Positions 6,191 to 8,100 of a DNA stretch of 8,100 bases are shown piece by piece. The DNA is from Clostridia bacterium. GTDB lineage: Bacteria > Bacillota > Clostridia > Oscillospirales > Acutalibacteraceae. The translations under genes were made by a program, and so were the position numbers. Numbering within the stretch: the first letter of the stretch is position 1; every line of letters starts with the position of its first letter. The stretch spans positions 1-8,100 of the forward strand of contig JAFPBM010000194.1 in assembly GCA_017424125.1 (NCBI GenBank). The letters are read 5' to 3'. A model generated the notes under the pieces. It was given only the letters and a program-made list of their open reading frames with translations, did not search any database and was not told the DNA's origin.

Positions 6191-6197
6191 GGAGAGG
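6191..6197 (+). promoter_or_regulatory. Ribosome binding site supporting a TTG start
   Basis: GGAGAGG, preceded by a run of A, lies six bases before the TTG at 6204. No ATG or GTG in the same frame lies at a suitable distance, so TTG is the likely start. Confidence 0.75.
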
Positions 6198-6203
6198 CTT
6201 GAT

Positions 6204-7472
6204 TTGGATATAAACGAACTGCTAAAGGGCGTCAAGTGTGCATGCGGAAAGACGCACACCTGTGATATTAAGTATGTATACATAGAGCGTAACGCAACAC
6301 ATCGGCTTTCTGAAATTTGTAATGAGTTTCACTCCATATTGCTTGTAGCGGACGAAAATACTTTTGGTGCGGCGGGTGAAAAGACCGTTTGTGCGCTTGG
6401 AGATAAGGTTACAAGAAAGGTTGTTTTCAGTGGCGCGAGTATTCTTGTACCGAACGAGGATGCTATACACCGTGTTTCTTCAAACCTTGAGGGCATTGAC
6501 CTTATTGTCGGTATCGGTTCGGGTGTTATACAAGACCTTTGCAAATACGTTTCTTTTGAGAGCGGCATACCGTACGTTATTGTTGCAACCGCGCCCTCTA
6601 TGGACGGATATGCATCTAACGGTGCGGCTATGATAACGGGCGGAATGAAGGTAACCTATCCCGCCACACTTCCGCTTGCCATTGTTGCCGATACAGAGGT
6701 TTTGGCGGCGGCGCCAATGGAAATGCTTAAAGCCGGTTACGGCGATATTATAGGCAAATATTCGGCACTTAACGACTGGAAATTAAGCCACCTTATAAAC
6801 AATGAATATTTTTGTCCGTACATTTATGATTTAACCTATAACCAGATTGAGCGCACCTTAAAATTGGCAGACGGACTGCTCCGCCGAAATGAAGAAAGCG
6901 TAAAAGCCGTTATGGAAGCGCTTGTCGTAATAGGAATTTTAATGAGTTTTGCGGGTTCTTCCCGCCCCGCATCAGGTAGTGAGCACCACCTTTCGCACTT
7001 TTTTGAAATCACAGGTATTATTGATAACACCGAATATTTTCCACACGGAATCGACGTTGCTTTCTCTACCGTTATTACGGCGAAAATACGTGAAAAAATC
7101 TTAAACGGCGAATTTTCGCAAAAAATTTACAGAGAAAGCAAAGAACAACTAAAATCAAACCTCTGTGCGATTTACAAAGAAGTTGCCGAAGGCTGCCTTG
7201 TCCTGCAAGAAAAGGTTGGCAATTATGAAAATGACAGAACGGCGCTTTATTTAGAAAAAGAAACCGAAATCCGCGAGATTTTAAGCGAAATGCCGTCGTC
7301 ACAGGAAATAGAAAATATGCTATCCCTCGTGGGACTTGATATGAACGATTTCTATTCGCTTTACGGCAAGGAAAAAATTCAAACCGCTGTGCTTTATGCC
7401 AAGGATTTAAAGGACAGATACACAGTGCTTTGGATAAATTATGATTTTTACGGGGGTATTTCTTCACATTAA
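6204..7472 (+). CDS. egsA: sn-glycerol-1-phosphate dehydrogenase (AraM/EgsA type)
   Basis: The enzyme reduces dihydroxyacetone phosphate to sn-glycerol-1-phosphate with NAD(P)H, in the cytoplasm, using a bound divalent metal. At 422 residues it is somewhat longer than the roughly 390-400 of Bacillus AraM. Landmarks are a Cys-rich start (CACGKTHTC, 12-20) seen in bacterial members; the nucleotide-binding GIGSGVIQD at 103-111; ATAPSMDGYAS at 128-138, typical of this family and not of glycerol dehydrogenase GldA; and the likely metal ligands Asp181 in GYGDIIGK, His261 in SGSEHHLSH and His281 in PHGID. The start is TTG at 6204, supported by GGAGAGG six bases upstream. The gene stands alone between its own promoter and terminator. 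No arabinose genes and no prenyltransferase of the PcrB kind are in the window, so the fate of the product is not shown. A related 3-dehydroquinate synthase-like role is less likely given the APSMDGYAS motif. Confidence 0.9.
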   Translation: MDINELLKGVKCACGKTHTCDIKYVYIERNATHRLSEICNEFHSILLVADENTFGAAGEKTVCALGDKVTRKVVFSGASILVPNEDAIHRVSSNLEGIDLIVGIGSGVIQDLCKYVSFESGIPYVIVATAPSMDGYASNGAAMITGGMKVTYPATLPLAIVADTEVLAAAPMEMLKAGYGDIIGKYSALNDWKLSHLINNEYFCPYIYDLTYNQIERTLKLADGLLRRNEESVKAVMEALVVIGILMSFAGSSRPASGSEHHLSHFFEITGIIDNTEYFPHGIDVAFSTVITAKIREKILNGEFSQKIYRESKEQLKSNLCAIYKEVAEGCLVLQEKVGNYENDRTALYLEKETEIREILSEMPSSQEIENMLSLVGLDMNDFYSLYGKEKIQTAVLYAKDLKDRYTVLWINYDFYGGISSH

Positions 7473-7483
7473 ATATTATAAAC

Positions 7484-7513
7484 AAAAAAGCGGAGTAAAA
7501 CTCCGCTTTTTTT
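7484..7513. terminator. Bidirectional terminator between egsA and cysK
   Basis: AAAAAAGCGGAG (7484-7495) pairs perfectly with CTCCGCTTTTTT (7501-7512) around a five-base TAAAA loop. A run on one side and T run on the other allow stops both ways. The end of the right arm overlaps the stop codon of cysK, so the convergent genes share one signal. Confidence 0.92.
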
Positions 7514-8100
7514 AATCTCCAAATATAGGCGTGGATAGGTAGCGCTCTCCCGTATCGGGCAGAAGTGCTACTATTTTTTTACCCGCGTTTTCGGGGCGGA
7601 TTGACAGTTCTGCTGCAGCAAAAGCCGCCGCGCCCGAGGTTATGCCCACCAAAACACCCTCGTGCTCTGCAAGAAAACGCGCAACGTTATATGCGTCTTC
7701 CTCTTGCACCGTCATAATTTCGTCTATTACCGAAAGGTCAAGGTTTTTCGGCACAAAACCTGCGCCGATTCCCTGAAGACCGTGCGGTCCCGCCTCTTTA
7801 CCCGATAAAACCGCGCTGTTTGCAGGCTCTACCGCTACGATTTTGACGTTGGGGTTTTGCTTTTTCAAATATCTGCCGACACCGCTAACCGTACCGCCTG
7901 TTCCCGCGCCCGCCACGAAAATATCAACCTTTCCGTCGGTATCGCGCCAGATTTCAGGCCCTGTGGTTTCTTCGTGTGCTTTTGGGTTGGCGGGGTTGTT
8001 AAACTGTCCCGCAAGGAACGCGCCGTCGATTTCACGCGATAATTCTTCTGCTTTTTCGATTGCGCCCTGCATACCTTTTTTTCCGTCGGTCAACACAATC
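7512..8100 (-). CDS. cysK: Cysteine synthase (O-acetylserine sulfhydrylase), partial
   Basis: This is a PLP enzyme that makes cysteine from O-acetylserine and sulfide. The window holds about 195 C-terminal residues. The frame stays open to the right edge, and the family normally has about 305-310 residues. The GTG at 8096 is an internal Val, not a start: it opens [19 protein letters not shown], which is an interior CysK segment. Visible motifs, counted from that Val, are [11 protein letters not shown] (31-41), TTGPEIW (44-50), the PLP-phosphate loop GAGTGGT (63-69), GITSGAAA (151-158) and [11 protein letters not shown] (179-189). The catalytic Lys and the SGNT substrate loop lie in the missing N-terminal part. 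CysM and cystathionine beta-synthase are relatives, but the FNNPANP and [11 protein letters not shown] segments favour CysK. The gene is convergent with egsA. Confidence 0.94.
   Translation of the reverse strand, partial: IVLTDGKKGMQGAIEKAEELSREIDGAFLAGQFNNPANPKAHEETTGPEIWRDTDGKVDIFVAGAGTGGTVSGVGRYLKKQNPNVKIVAVEPANSAVLSGKEAGPHGLQGIGAGFVPKNLDLSVIDEIMTVQEEDAYNVARFLAEHEGVLVGITSGAAAFAAAELSIRPENAGKKIVALLPDTGERYLSTPIFGD

Noticed and set aside
7075..7485. Minus-strand frame of 136 residues at the end of egsA
   Set aside because: It runs through the shared terminator hairpin and lies antisense to conserved dehydrogenase sequence, with no family motif.
7857..8042. Plus-strand frame of 61 residues opposite cysK
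   Set aside because: It is antisense to the PLP-binding core of CysK and has no independent support.
8094..8096. GTG as a start for cysK
   Set aside because: The frame continues past it to the window edge, and the residues there are interior CysK sequence, so the gene is cut by the window and not by mutation.

Overview
The window looks like an ordinary chromosomal segment of a moderately AT-rich Gram-positive bacterium, most likely a gut-type member of the Clostridia. The grounds are strong AGGAGG-type ribosome sites, TATAAT-type promoters, short gaps closed by U-tailed hairpins, a TTG start, and protein types that are common in clostridia. No rRNA, tRNA, CRISPR array, insertion sequence or clear phage gene is visible. 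The species cannot be named from the sequence alone.

Layout. (1) 1-401 (+): a small unrecognised protein of 127 residues. (2) 402-653: non-coding DNA with a repeated GGTAAG word, closed by a strong bidirectional terminator. (3) 2576 down to 654 (-): a two-gene operon of tandem NagB-fold (glucosamine-6-phosphate deaminase/isomerase family) paralogues. The first gene has lost catalytic residues that the second partly keeps. (4) 2577-2825: a divergent intergenic region with a promoter in each direction; the rightward one holds an operator-like palindrome. (5) 2826-3704 (+): a metallo-beta-lactamase-fold hydrolase with its own terminator. (6) 3790-4761 (+): a membrane-anchored alpha/beta hydrolase whose -10 region lies inside a 17-base palindrome. 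(7) 4816-6054 (+): trxA-trxB, a complete thioredoxin/thioredoxin reductase pair in one operon, followed by a terminator. (8) 6204-7472 (+): a glycerol-1-phosphate dehydrogenase of the AraM/EgsA type, started by TTG and driven by a good promoter. (9) 8100 down to 7512 (-): the C-terminal two thirds of cysteine synthase CysK, which runs off the right edge and shares a bidirectional terminator with the preceding gene.

How the genes fit together. Most are single-gene or two-gene units, each with its own promoter and terminator. trxA-trxB supplies NADPH-driven disulfide reduction, and cysK makes cysteine, so thiol metabolism is a loose theme at the right end. The dehydrogenase makes sn-glycerol-1-phosphate, which is the archaeal-type glycerophosphate stereoisomer and is unusual in bacteria. 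No complete new system is evident. The points most worth a second look are the NagB-like pair with unequal active sites, the two palindromic promoters, the 12-base inverted match linking the trxB terminator to the leader of the dehydrogenase gene, and the glycerol-1-phosphate dehydrogenase with no visible partner enzyme.
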